Assembly (NCBI GenBank): GCA_035573675.1
Contig: DATMAB010000006.1
Location: 1-64,000, forward strand
DNA from: Terriglobales bacterium
GTDB lineage: Bacteria; Acidobacteriota; Terriglobia; Terriglobales; Acidobacteriaceae
Direction: 5' to 3'
DNA length: 64,000 nucleotides
Shown here: positions 20,220 through 27,566 of the stretch, piece after piece
Position numbering within the stretch: position 1 is the first letter of the stretch
Layout of the letters: each line of letters begins with the position of its first letter
The notes under the pieces: generated by a model
The model's input: the letters and a program-made list of their open reading frames with translations, nothing else
Database searches by the model: none
What the model was told of the DNA's origin: nothing
Position numbers and translations under genes: made by a program

Positions 20220-21692
20220 CTACCTGCGCCAGTTGAGCTCCAGGTAGGAAAGACGTCCATTGCCGGCTTTGGGATAGCTGGCCGCAATCGCGCTGCGGGA
20301 GAAAGCGCCGCCGAGATAGAACGTGAGCGATACCTGGGAGTTGACCTTCCAGTCGGCGCTCACGTCGGCCATCGTGGCCAGGCTCTTCCGTCCGCCGCTC
20401 GGGCGTCCGGCGTAGCCGAACGTTGTGTCCTGGAACGCGCCTCCACCGAGATACCAGAGGTCACGCGCGTTGCCCAGCCGCAGCCAGTGGAGGTCGCTGC
20501 GCAACGTCACCTTGGCGTGTGGGCGCAGGATCAGCTCGGCGAAGGCGTCCTCATTATTCATGAGGTTGAAGAAAGGGAAGCGTGCATAGATGCGCGGCGT
20601 GGGCAGCACCTGGAAAAAAGTGTTGTGCTCGCCGTCCGCAGGATTGCCGTCTCCGCTGGAACGGAAGTAGCCCAGGCGGAACCAGGGCTTCAGCGTCCAC
20701 GCGGGCTGATAGCCGACCTCGACGGCGCCCGCACCGGCCCTGTGGTCGAGCGCTCCCCAGTCGCCGAATTGCCACGCTCCCCACAGCAGCACGTCGGCTC
20801 GGCCGCGGCCGGCGGGAAACACGTCGAGGTAGTGCCCGCCAAGGGTCGTCAGGCGAATATTCCGGCGGTCGGCCTGCCGCGCCGCCAGCGGGCGATTGTC
20901 CACCTTTAGCGCGCCTCGACCGTCGTGGTAGTGGAGCACGAAGGCGCGCCATTCGCCCGTGTTTTGCTTGTGCAGGGCGCGCGTATAGGCGCCGTAGATC
21001 GCGTCCACATCCAGGTCGATGCTGCCGTGCGTATCGAACACGCCCTGCGTCACGCGGCCCGCCATCGCCGTGAAGTTGGCGGCGGGCGTCGAGCGCACGT
21101 ACTCCACTCCATCGAAGCTGCGGCCCACGTGGGAGAAGGCGAAGTTGCCGATCAGGCGATGCGCGATGCGCTCGCGCTTGAGTGCGGCCAGGGTGGCGTC
21201 CTTTGGCGTAGTCTCCGCGCCTTCGATGAGCTCAAAGCGTCCCAGCCGCAAGCGGCTGGGCCTGTCGCTTCCCAGCCCTTTCAGGCGGACAAATGCCTGC
21301 TTGGGAAAAACTCCCGCGACGTTGCGCTCGGAATCGTTGGCTGCAAAGTAGCTCGGTCCCATGCCGAGCTGTCCCTGCGGAGCGGGCGCAATCGCGTTGT
21401 CGGGCAGCCCAAGCAGCGTCGGCTGGGCCAGCTCGATCTGCCATTCCCAGCTCTCGCGGTCTTGTCCGATTCCCAGCCGCACCTGCGAGGCGAAGTATTC
21501 GTAGGTGCCGTCTGCCAGCGGCGTGTCGAACCAGTCCCAGCTCTCCAGCCGCAGGCGCACCTGCAGCGTCACTTTGATTGGGAACTTCGCTGCCGGGGGA
21601 GAATCGGCCGGCGGGTTCTGCGCCCAGGCTGCACCCGCACTGATCAGGCACAGCGCGAGCACAGCCGCGAGCTTGCTCGAAGAAGACTGCAC
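20220..21692 (-). CDS. Outer-membrane beta-barrel protein, alginate-export (AlgE-like) family
   Basis: About 490 residues. A signal peptide (KLAAVLALCLISAGAAWA) precedes a protein of alternating-pattern strands with many aromatic/glycine turns, ending in LSYLELNWRR, a typical last barrel strand. FDGVEYVRS, GGHYLDVFPAGRG and NAIAPAPQG are the sort of stretches seen in the family. Start: an ATG at 21701 abuts AGGAG (21706-21702), leaving no spacing, so GTG 21692 at 9 nt is preferred. The barrel would pass a small anion or sugar; the substrate is unknown. It converges on the NnrS-like gene and diverges from a globin. Confidence 0.78.
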   Translation of the reverse strand: MQSSSSKLAAVLALCLISAGAAWAQNPPADSPPAAKFPIKVTLQVRLRLESWDWFDTPLADGTYEYFASQVRLGIGQDRESWEWQIELAQPTLLGLPDNAIAPAPQGQLGMGPSYFAANDSERNVAGVFPKQAFVRLKGLGSDRPSRLRLGRFELIEGAETTPKDATLAALKRERIAHRLIGNFAFSHVGRSFDGVEYVRSTPAANFTAMAGRVTQGVFDTHGSIDLDVDAIYGAYTRALHKQNTGEWRAFVLHYHDGRGALKVDNRPLAARQADRRNIRLTTLGGHYLDVFPAGRGRADVLLWGAWQFGDWGALDHRAGAGAVEVGYQPAWTLKPWFRLGYFRSSGDGNPADGEHNTFFQVLPTPRIYARFPFFNLMNNEDAFAELILRPHAKVTLRSDLHWLRLGNARDLWYLGGGAFQDTTFGYAGRPSGGRKSLATMADVSADWKVNSQVSLTFYLGGAFSRSAIAASYPKAGNGRLSYLELNWRR

Positions 21693-21712
21693 GAAGACCA
21701 TCTCCTGCTTAC

Positions 21713-21762
21713 TGCACGCATTTTGGGAGCTCCCGTTACGGTGGTCGGTGATGGGCGTCACA
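21713..21762 (-). promoter_or_regulatory. CRP/FNR-type operator and candidate class II promoter of the porin gene
   Basis: GGTGATGGGCGTCACA (21747-21762) matches TGTGA-N6-TCACA at 9 of 10 positions. Reading the minus strand, CAAAAT at 21725-21720 is in the -10 position for a start at 21713, which places the operator centre at -41.5. The resulting 21-nt leader contains AGGAG before GTG 21692. The same operator is about 92 bp upstream of the start predicted for the divergent globin promoter. Confidence 0.5.
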
Positions 21763-21811
21763 GCGGCGGCGCATCGTACTCCGCCCGATTGGACGAATGG
21801 CGTGCGCCACC

Positions 21812-21840
21812 TTGACTTGCCGGGAAGCGCTGCATAGTAT
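21812..21840 (+). promoter_or_regulatory. Sigma70-type promoter of the exported globin gene
   Basis: TTGACT (21812-21817), 17-nt spacer, TAGTAT (21835-21840). The transcript would start near 21847 and carry a leader of about 90 nt. Confidence 0.55.
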
Positions 21841-21938
21841 GGCGCAACCGCTGCATTTCGGCAGACCTCAGCAAGCCCTTGGTTGACGGTGAGCTTCTGG
21901 CTCCTCCCCGCCCTTGCGGCATGAAAAGGAGAAACACT

Positions 21939-22469
21939 GTGCGAATCGGAATGATGGGTAGTGCCCGGCGGCTGGCGGCGCATGCGGCCGTTGTATGTCT
22001 CGCGGGGCTGCTTGCAGGCTTCCTGCTTTCCTCCACCCGCAGTTTCGCCGGAGAGAACGAAAAGCCGAAGACGCTCTACCAGCGCGTCGGCGGCTACGAC
22101 GTGATTGCCGGCATCGTGGATGAGTTCCTCAATCAGTTGCGCGGCTCGAAGACGTTCGAGCGCTTCGGCGGCGGACGCGGTGAAGACTCGCTGAAGCGCG
22201 CGCGCCAACTCATCGTCGACCAGCTCTGTTCCTTGTCCGGCGGGCCCTGTGTGTACATCGGCCGGGACATGAAGACCGTGCATCAGGGGCTGAAGATTAC
22301 GGCTGCCGAATGGGACGCCAACATCAAGGCCATGGAACTCGCGCTGGACAAGTTCAAAGTCGCCGGCAAGGACAAGGAAGAATTCATCGCCCTGATCCAG
22401 GACACCCGCAAGGACATCGTCGAAGTGGAGGAGAAACCGAAAGAAGTGAAAGCTCCGGGGCGGAACTGA
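21939..22469 (+). CDS. Exported group-1-like truncated haemoglobin
   Basis: About 176 residues from GTG 21939, which has AAAAGGAG 7 nt upstream; an ATG at 21921 would overlap that ribosome site. A hydrophobic signal segment (AAVVCLAGLLAGFLL) precedes a truncated-globin domain: LYQRVGGYDVIAGIVDEF (A/B helices), FERFGGGRGED (CD/E region), GGPCVYIGRDMKTVH with the proximal histidine, then the G and H helices. A lysine/glutamate-rich tail ends the protein. Globins of this family bind O2/NO and can dioxygenate NO to nitrate. Export to the periplasm is unusual, and the neighbours suggest NO detoxification. Confidence 0.85.
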   Translation: MRIGMMGSARRLAAHAAVVCLAGLLAGFLLSSTRSFAGENEKPKTLYQRVGGYDVIAGIVDEFLNQLRGSKTFERFGGGRGEDSLKRARQLIVDQLCSLSGGPCVYIGRDMKTVHQGLKITAAEWDANIKAMELALDKFKVAGKDKEEFIALIQDTRKDIVEVEEKPKEVKAPGRN

Positions 22470-22496
22470 GGTCCGGCCCGAACGAGGCCGAGTCGC

Positions 22497-25109
22497 ATGC
22501 GTGAACCGGCGGCACCAGCAACCACCCGGCAACCGGCAGAGGTGACCGGCGAACGCTGGCTGCAGCCGGTTCGCGGGTTCGCCCTGGCGGTGTTTGTGGC
22601 GATGCCGGTGCTCGGCTTCCTGGCTCCGCATCGGCTGGGGCGCGTTTTCTGGACCGTCCTCCTGGCTTCCCTGCCCTTGCTCATTGTCCTCGCCGGCTAC
22701 CATCGCTGGCGGCGCATCTGCCCGCTGGCCTGGCTCTCCCAGCTTCCGGCGCTCCTCGGCCATCCGGGAGAACGGCGCGCTTCCCCCTGGCTGCAGGCCC
22801 ACTACTACAGCCTGACTTTCGCCATCTTCTTTGTCAGCCTGTGGCTGCGGCTGGTGGCCACCAACGGCCACGGCCAGACGCTGGCCGGCTTCCTGCTGCT
22901 GCTGTCTTTTGCCGCCTTCATTTGCGGCGCTATCTACACCGGCAAGACGTGGTGCAACTACGTCTGCCCCGTGCTGTTCGTCGAAAAGATTTACACCGAG
23001 CCCCACGGGCTGCGGCCCACGCCCAACTCGCAGTGCGCGAAATGCACTGCCTGCAAGCCCGCTTGCCCGGACATCAACCAGGAAAACGGCTACTGGAAAG
23101 AGATCCTCTCCAAGCCCAAGAGGTTCGTCTACTTCGCCTTTCCCGGACTGGTGTTGGCCTTCTACCTTTATTTCTATCTTCAGTCCGGAACCTGGGAGTA
23201 CTACTTCGGAGGCCGGTGGACGAACGAGCCGCAAGTGCCCTCGACCGCGTTCCTGCCCGGCCACAGCGCCGCCACCGCCGGTTTCTACTTCCTTCCCTCG
23301 TGGCCGCGCGCCGCCGCAGCCTTCCTGACCCTGGCCCTGGGCGCGGCCTTGAGCTTCCTGCTGTTCTCGCTGGTCGAGCGATCGCTGGGCGGGCGTCTTC
23401 GGCAGCGCAACGAGGAGCTCGACGAGGCGGGCGTCCGCCACCTGATGTTCACCGCGGCGGCGTTCACCGCCTTCGTCACCTTCTACAGCTTCGCCGGCGC
23501 GCCCACCATCCGGCTGATTCCGGGAGCGCCGCACTTGGTGCAGATCCTGGTGGTGGCGACAGCGACGCTGTTCCTGGTACGCCGCTTCAAGCGCCGCCAG
23601 CAGGCCTATGCGGAAGAGACGCTGGCGCGGCAGATCATCCGGCGCTGGGAATGGGCGGACATGGAGCCGCCCAAGGACCTGCACGAAGCCTTCCTCATCC
23701 ACACCATCCGCTCGCGCACGCACGCCGGCGGCTACGCGCGCCTGCTGGAGATCTACAAGGACGCGGTGCGCGAAGCCGTGGCCAGCGGCTTTGTCAGCCG
23801 CGCCGAGGTACAGCGGCTGGAATCGCTGCGCAACCAGTTGCAGATCAGCCAGGCGGATCACGAGCGCATCATGGCCGACCTCGACGAGGAAGAGCGCGCG
23901 CGCATCAGCGACCCGGCGCTGCAGGTCTCCGCGGAGAAGCGCCTGCAACTGGAGACCTACTCGCGCGCGCTGCAGGGATACCTGGAGCGGATGTCGCGCG
24001 CGGCCTCCGCGCCGGAGGAGAGCTTCATCCGCCATCTTCGCCAGGAGTACGGCATCACTGCGGAGGAACACGCGGCCCTGCTGCGCCAGTTGCTGGGCAA
24101 AGGAGAGACCGTAGCTCCGCACGTGGCCGGCGCGCTGGAAGCCATCGAAGGCGCCCTGCGCACCCTCCGCTTGCTGGCTGCCGCGCCTTCCTCGGCGGGA
24201 GATTTCCTGGCGGAAGCGCTGTCCCGAAGGTGCTCGCACGCGGCGGACGGCTTGTTGCTCGCCTTCGGCCGCGATCCGGAGAAGAAAGAGGACCGTGCGC
24301 TGCGCGATCAACTGATTTCCGGCGACGCCGCGGTGCGGAGCGCCGCGGCTCAGACGCTGGGCGAAGGCGTCTCCGCCGCCGTGGCGGCGCGCCTGCGAGA
24401 AGCGTGGGAGATTGCGGCACGTGAAACTGGGGCGCGAACTACGCTGGCCGACGCTGTGCGTCCGCACCTGGCGAGCGCCGACCCGTACGTGCGCGTGGCC
24501 GCGATGTACCTGCTGGGCGAACGTGCGGCCGTGGACGAGGAGACGCTCAAGGCCATGGTCCACGACGAGCACGACGTGGTCTCGGAGACCGCCATCTGCC
24601 TGCTGATGCGCGCCCACCAACTGGAGAGCCGCGAGCAGACCGGCCTGGTGACCGTGGAGCGGATGATCGCGCTGCGCTCGGTGCCGCTGTTCGCTTCGCT
24701 CGCTCCCCAGGACCTGGCCAGCCTGGCGCGCGCCAGCCTCGAGCTGGGTTTCAAGTACGGTCAGCCTTTGTGCGTAGAGGGCGAGCCGGGCGACGAGGTC
24801 TTCATCCTGCTGAGCGGCGAAGTCCGCGTCCTGCATGCCGACGGCAGCGAGGAGCGCATGACGGCCCGCGAGAACTCGGGAGGTTTCATCGAAGAGCTGT
24901 CGGTGCTGGATTCGGCGCCGCGCGCGGCCACGGTGCTGGCGGGAGTTGGCGGCGCGCGCGTCCTGTGCCTGAAGGGCAAAGCGTTCCGCGAGGTGCTGCG
25001 CACCAATCCGTCCGTGGTCTCGAGCGTCATCCACGCGCTGGCCGCGCGACTGCGCGGCGCGCGGGCGACCAGCACGGAGAGCAGCCGGCCGCAGGCCCGC
25101 GTTTCCTGA
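22497..25109 (+). CDS. Polyferredoxin (NapH/FixG-like) membrane protein fused to helical repeats and a cyclic-nucleotide-binding domain
   Basis: 870 residues. Residues about 25-375 form a membrane part with about seven helices and cytoplasmic cysteine motifs: ICPLAW, WCNYVCPVLF and CAKCTACKPACPD, the last a classic [4Fe-4S] set. A mid-section of about 370 residues is helical and coiled-coil-like, with HEAT-like stretches near residues 600-710. The C-terminus (about 725-855) is a cNMP-binding domain: PLFASLAPQDLASLAR, EGEPGDEVFILLSGEVRVL and EELSVLDSAPRAATV, with the ribose-contacting Glu and phosphate-contacting Arg retained. No helix-turn-helix follows. The fusion suggests ligand-gated membrane electron transfer. 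Its physiological partner is unknown. Confidence 0.8.
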   Translation: MREPAAPATTRQPAEVTGERWLQPVRGFALAVFVAMPVLGFLAPHRLGRVFWTVLLASLPLLIVLAGYHRWRRICPLAWLSQLPALLGHPGERRASPWLQAHYYSLTFAIFFVSLWLRLVATNGHGQTLAGFLLLLSFAAFICGAIYTGKTWCNYVCPVLFVEKIYTEPHGLRPTPNSQCAKCTACKPACPDINQENGYWKEILSKPKRFVYFAFPGLVLAFYLYFYLQSGTWEYYFGGRWTNEPQVPSTAFLPGHSAATAGFYFLPSWPRAAAAFLTLALGAALSFLLFSLVERSLGGRLRQRNEELDEAGVRHLMFTAAAFTAFVTFYSFAGAPTIRLIPGAPHLVQILVVATATLFLVRRFKRRQQAYAEETLARQIIRRWEWADMEPPKDLHEAFLIHTIRSRTHAGGYARLLEIYKDAVREAVASGFVSRAEVQRLESLRNQLQISQADHERIMADLDEEERARISDPALQVSAEKRLQLETYSRALQGYLERMSRAASAPEESFIRHLRQEYGITAEEHAALLRQLLGKGETVAPHVAGALEAIEGALRTLRLLAAAPSSAGDFLAEALSRRCSHAADGLLLAFGRDPEKKEDRALRDQLISGDAAVRSAAAQTLGEGVSAAVAARLREAWEIAARETGARTTLADAVRPHLASADPYVRVAAMYLLGERAAVDEETLKAMVHDEHDVVSETAICLLMRAHQLESREQTGLVTVERMIALRSVPLFASLAPQDLASLARASLELGFKYGQPLCVEGEPGDEVFILLSGEVRVLHADGSEERMTARENSGGFIEELSVLDSAPRAATVLAGVGGARVLCLKGKAFREVLRTNPSVVSSVIHALAARLRGARATSTESSRPQARVS

Positions 25110-25121
25110 GAGGGTTTTCGC

Positions 25122-26150
25122 ATGCACGCCATGGTGGTGCGGCGCTACGGGCCGCCGGAGGTGATGGAGTGGCGCGAAGTGCCCGACCCCAAGCCGGCCG
25201 CAGGCCAGGCGCTCATCCGCGTCCGGGCCATCGGGATTAACTTTGCCGACATCCTGGCGCGCCTGGGCGTGTACTCCACCGTGCCCAAGCCGCCGTTCGT
25301 TCCCGGGCTGGAGTTGGCCGGTGAAGTCGAGCAGGTCCCGGGCGCCAGCGAAACCACGCTGAAGGTCGGCGACCGCGTCGCGGCGCTGACCATGTTCAAC
25401 GCCTATGCCGAGCGAGTGGCAGTCAACGCCGAGCAGGCCTTTCCCATCCCGGACGGGATGACGTTCGAAGAAGCGGCCGCCATCCCGGTGAACTATCTTA
25501 CGGCGTGGCAGTCGATGTTCGAGATGGGGAATCTGCGCGCCGGCGACCGTATCCTGATCACCAGCGCGGCGGGCGGCGTGGGCGTGGCGGCGGTGCAACT
25601 CGCGCGCGCGCACGGCATCGTGACCTTCGGCACCGCCGGGCCGGCGAAGCAGGACTTCCTGCGCCAGACCGGCGTGGACCATCCCATCGATTACACGCGC
25701 CAGAGCGCGCTCGAGGTCGTGCGCCGCGCGGCGCCCGAAGGCATCGAGATGGCGCTCGATGCCATCGGCGGGAATTCGTTCCGGCAAAGCTACCGCTGCC
25801 TGGGCCCCATGGGACGGCTGGTGGTCTACGGCTTCTCGACCGTCGTGGGACCGAAAGGGAAGCTGAGCTATCTGCACGGCGCGAAGGAGATGCTGGAAAC
25901 GCCGCGCTTCCATCCCCTGAAGCTCATCGACCGGAACATCGCCGTCATCGGCGTGCACATCGGCAAGCTGGCGCACAAGTCGCGCGTGCTGCGGCCGCAA
26001 CTGGAAGAGATCTTCCGGCTGTATCATGCGGGCCGGGTGAAGCCGGTCATCGGCAAGACTTTTTCGCTCAAGGAAGCCGCGGCGGCGCATCAGTACATTC
26101 ATGATCGGAAGAATGTGGGCAAGGTCGTGCTGATGGTGGACCAGGGCTAA
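25122..26150 (+). CDS. Medium-chain dehydrogenase/reductase, quinone-oxidoreductase (VAT-1) type
   Basis: 342 residues of the zinc-independent MDR type. The N-terminal GroES-like domain has INFADILARLGVY and PGLELAGEVEQV. The Rossmann domain carries the NADPH motif SAAGGVGVAAVQLA (near residue 150). DRNIAVIGVHIG in the C-terminal part resembles VAT-1-like enzymes. Catalytic zinc cysteines are absent, so it is likely an NADPH-dependent quinone or enone reductase. It follows the previous gene by 12 nt and may be co-transcribed. A REP-like hairpin begins at its stop codon. Confidence 0.85.
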   Translation: MHAMVVRRYGPPEVMEWREVPDPKPAAGQALIRVRAIGINFADILARLGVYSTVPKPPFVPGLELAGEVEQVPGASETTLKVGDRVAALTMFNAYAERVAVNAEQAFPIPDGMTFEEAAAIPVNYLTAWQSMFEMGNLRAGDRILITSAAGGVGVAAVQLARAHGIVTFGTAGPAKQDFLRQTGVDHPIDYTRQSALEVVRRAAPEGIEMALDAIGGNSFRQSYRCLGPMGRLVVYGFSTVVGPKGKLSYLHGAKEMLETPRFHPLKLIDRNIAVIGVHIGKLAHKSRVLRPQLEEIFRLYHAGRVKPVIGKTFSLKEAAAAHQYIHDRKNVGKVVLMVDQG

Positions 26151-26194
26151 AGCCCTCTTCAATTGGCCCGCTGACGCGGGGCTAAAAGCCCCGC
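26144..26194. repeat. REP-like double hairpin overlapping a stop codon
   Basis: Two inverted repeats lie side by side: a small AGGGCT-AA-AGCCCT containing the TAA stop of the MDR gene, then GCGGGGCT-AAA-AGCCCCGC at 26176-26194 (8-bp perfect stem, 3-nt loop). There is no T-run, so it is not a standard intrinsic terminator, though it could end or protect transcripts. From memory, similar GGGGCTAAAGCCCC elements recur between genes in acidobacterial genomes. Confidence 0.6.
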
Positions 26195-26248
26195 TCTCCC
26201 ACCGGAAGCCAAGGACAGGCGGAAAGATAAGCGATAGACTCGAAGCAC

Positions 26249-27481
26249 ATGGTGGCGACAGAAAATCAATCACGGTGGAGCTTCTGGCTGCTTTTCCTTC
26301 TGCTGGTGGCTGCGGGCCTGAGCCTGGTCGCCGTCCCCATGTACGTGATCCGGCCGTTCCGCGTGCAGGGCGCGGGCGAGCTGGAAATCGCGCTGGCCTT
26401 GGTGCGCTGGGCGCCCATCTGGACGGTGATCGATGGCGTGCTCGCGGCCCTCGTCGCCATTCTCTTGTGGCGAGGCAGCAGCATGACGCGCTGGCGCACC
26501 GCGGGACGGCGCCTCCTCGTGCTCGCCGGCATGCTGCTGGTCGCCAGCGCAGCGGTCATGGCGCGCGTGAACCTCTTCGAGCGCATGTTCCGCCCGGTCA
26601 CGGGAGCGCAGTTCGTGGCCGCATCGGACGCGTCCGTAGACGACGATGACATGGTGCTGGCGGTGCGCGTGGGCGACCAGGCCCGCGCCTATCCGGTGCG
26701 CACCATGGCCTATCACCATCTGCTGAACGACACCCTCGCCGGCGAGCCTCTCATCGTCACCTATTGAACGCTCTGCCACACCGGTCTGGTGTGGAAACGG
26801 GCGGTCGACGGAAAGACGCTCACCTTCCGCCTGGCTGGCATCAACAACCAGAACTTCCTCATGCGCGATGAGGAGACCGGCAGCGTGTGGCAGCAGGTGA
26901 CCGGCCGCTGCGTGTTCGGGCCGCTGCGCGGCAAAGCGCTGGAGCTGGCCGGCTCCGAAGAGTTGACCTTCGGGCTGTGGAAGCAAGAAGCGCCCGCGGG
27001 AACGGTGCTGGCCCCGGTGGCGGAGTACGCTGCCCTCTATGCCGAAAAAGACTGGGACCAGCGCATGGCCCGCTATCCCACGGTGCTCTCCTTCGACCCG
27101 CTCCCGCCGCGGGAGCTGGTGCTGGGCCTGAGCGTGGGCGGCGCGGATCGCGCGTTTCCGGTCAAGAGCGTGATGCAGCAAGCGCCCATCATGGATAGCG
27201 TGGGCGCAACGCCCGTGGTGCTGGTGGTGGGACCGGACGGCAAGTCGGTGCGGGCGTTCGTCGCCCGGCTCGAGCCCGGCGGCGAGGCGACCGAGTTCCA
27301 TAAGAAGACCGGCGAGCCGTGGGCGCTGCTGGACTCTGCAACCGGCAGCGAGTGGAACTTCCAGGGCTGCGCCGTCTCAGGCCCAGCGCAGGGCAAGTGC
27401 CTCGAACGGTTGCCGCTGCTCAAGGACTACTGGTTCGACTGGCGGAACTACCATCCGCAGACCACGGTGTACCGACACTAG
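26249..27481 (+). CDS. DUF3179-family membrane selenoprotein with UxxC motif (Sec codon at 26765-26767)
   Basis: A 410-residue product if the in-frame UGA is read as selenocysteine (residue 173). Three to four N-terminal membrane helices (about residues 9-30, 45-75, 84-105) precede a soluble DUF3179 domain. The family motif VTYCxLC appears as VTY-U-TLCHTG, so UGA stands exactly where relatives have the first cysteine. Sequence after the UGA continues the same domain in frame without disturbance (FRLAGINNQNFLMRD, TGSVWQQVTGRCVFGPLRG). A SECIS hairpin begins 8 nt after the UGA. The UxxC pair suggests thiol/selenol redox chemistry; the function of DUF3179 is not known. Standard gene callers would split it in two. 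Confidence 0.88.
26776..26794 (+). promoter_or_regulatory. Bacterial SECIS element (selenocysteine insertion hairpin)
   Basis: A perfect 7-bp stem, CCACACC with GGTGTGG, closes the 5-nt loop GGTCT. The loop starts 16 nt after the UGA (26765-26767). GGUCU is the apical sequence bound by SelB in the E. coli fdhF element, and the distance falls in the range reported for bacterial SECIS elements. The hairpin is inside the coding region, as required in bacteria. Confidence 0.85.
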
Positions 27482-27508
27482 GCTTGGTGCATTTTCGCTG
27501 AGCTCCCT

Positions 27509-27524
27509 GTGATTCAAGTCACTG
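27509..27524 (+). promoter_or_regulatory. CRP-type operator upstream of the tryptophanase gene
   Basis: TGTGATTCAAGTCACT matches TGTGA-N6-TCACA at 9 of 10 positions. Its centre is about 71 bp upstream of ATG 27588. CRP control of tnaA is established in E. coli; here the site is only predicted. Confidence 0.45.
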
Positions 27525-27566
27525 ACGCCTCGAGCCATTCGGGCGAAGGTACACCCAGCGCAAGGG

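Noticed and set aside
20220-26273. A 2,017-codon open frame on the minus strand
   Set aside because: Only the 3' quarter (20220-21692) is a real gene. The rest runs antisense to four well-supported plus-strand genes and has the repetitive Arg/Gly/His/Gln-rich composition of a GC-rich shadow frame.
26249-26767. Reading the UGA at 26765 as a true stop (pseudogene or two genes)
   Set aside because: The UGA lies at a conserved Cys, the same domain continues in frame, no start or ribosome site fits the second half, and a GGUCU SECIS hairpin follows at the correct distance.
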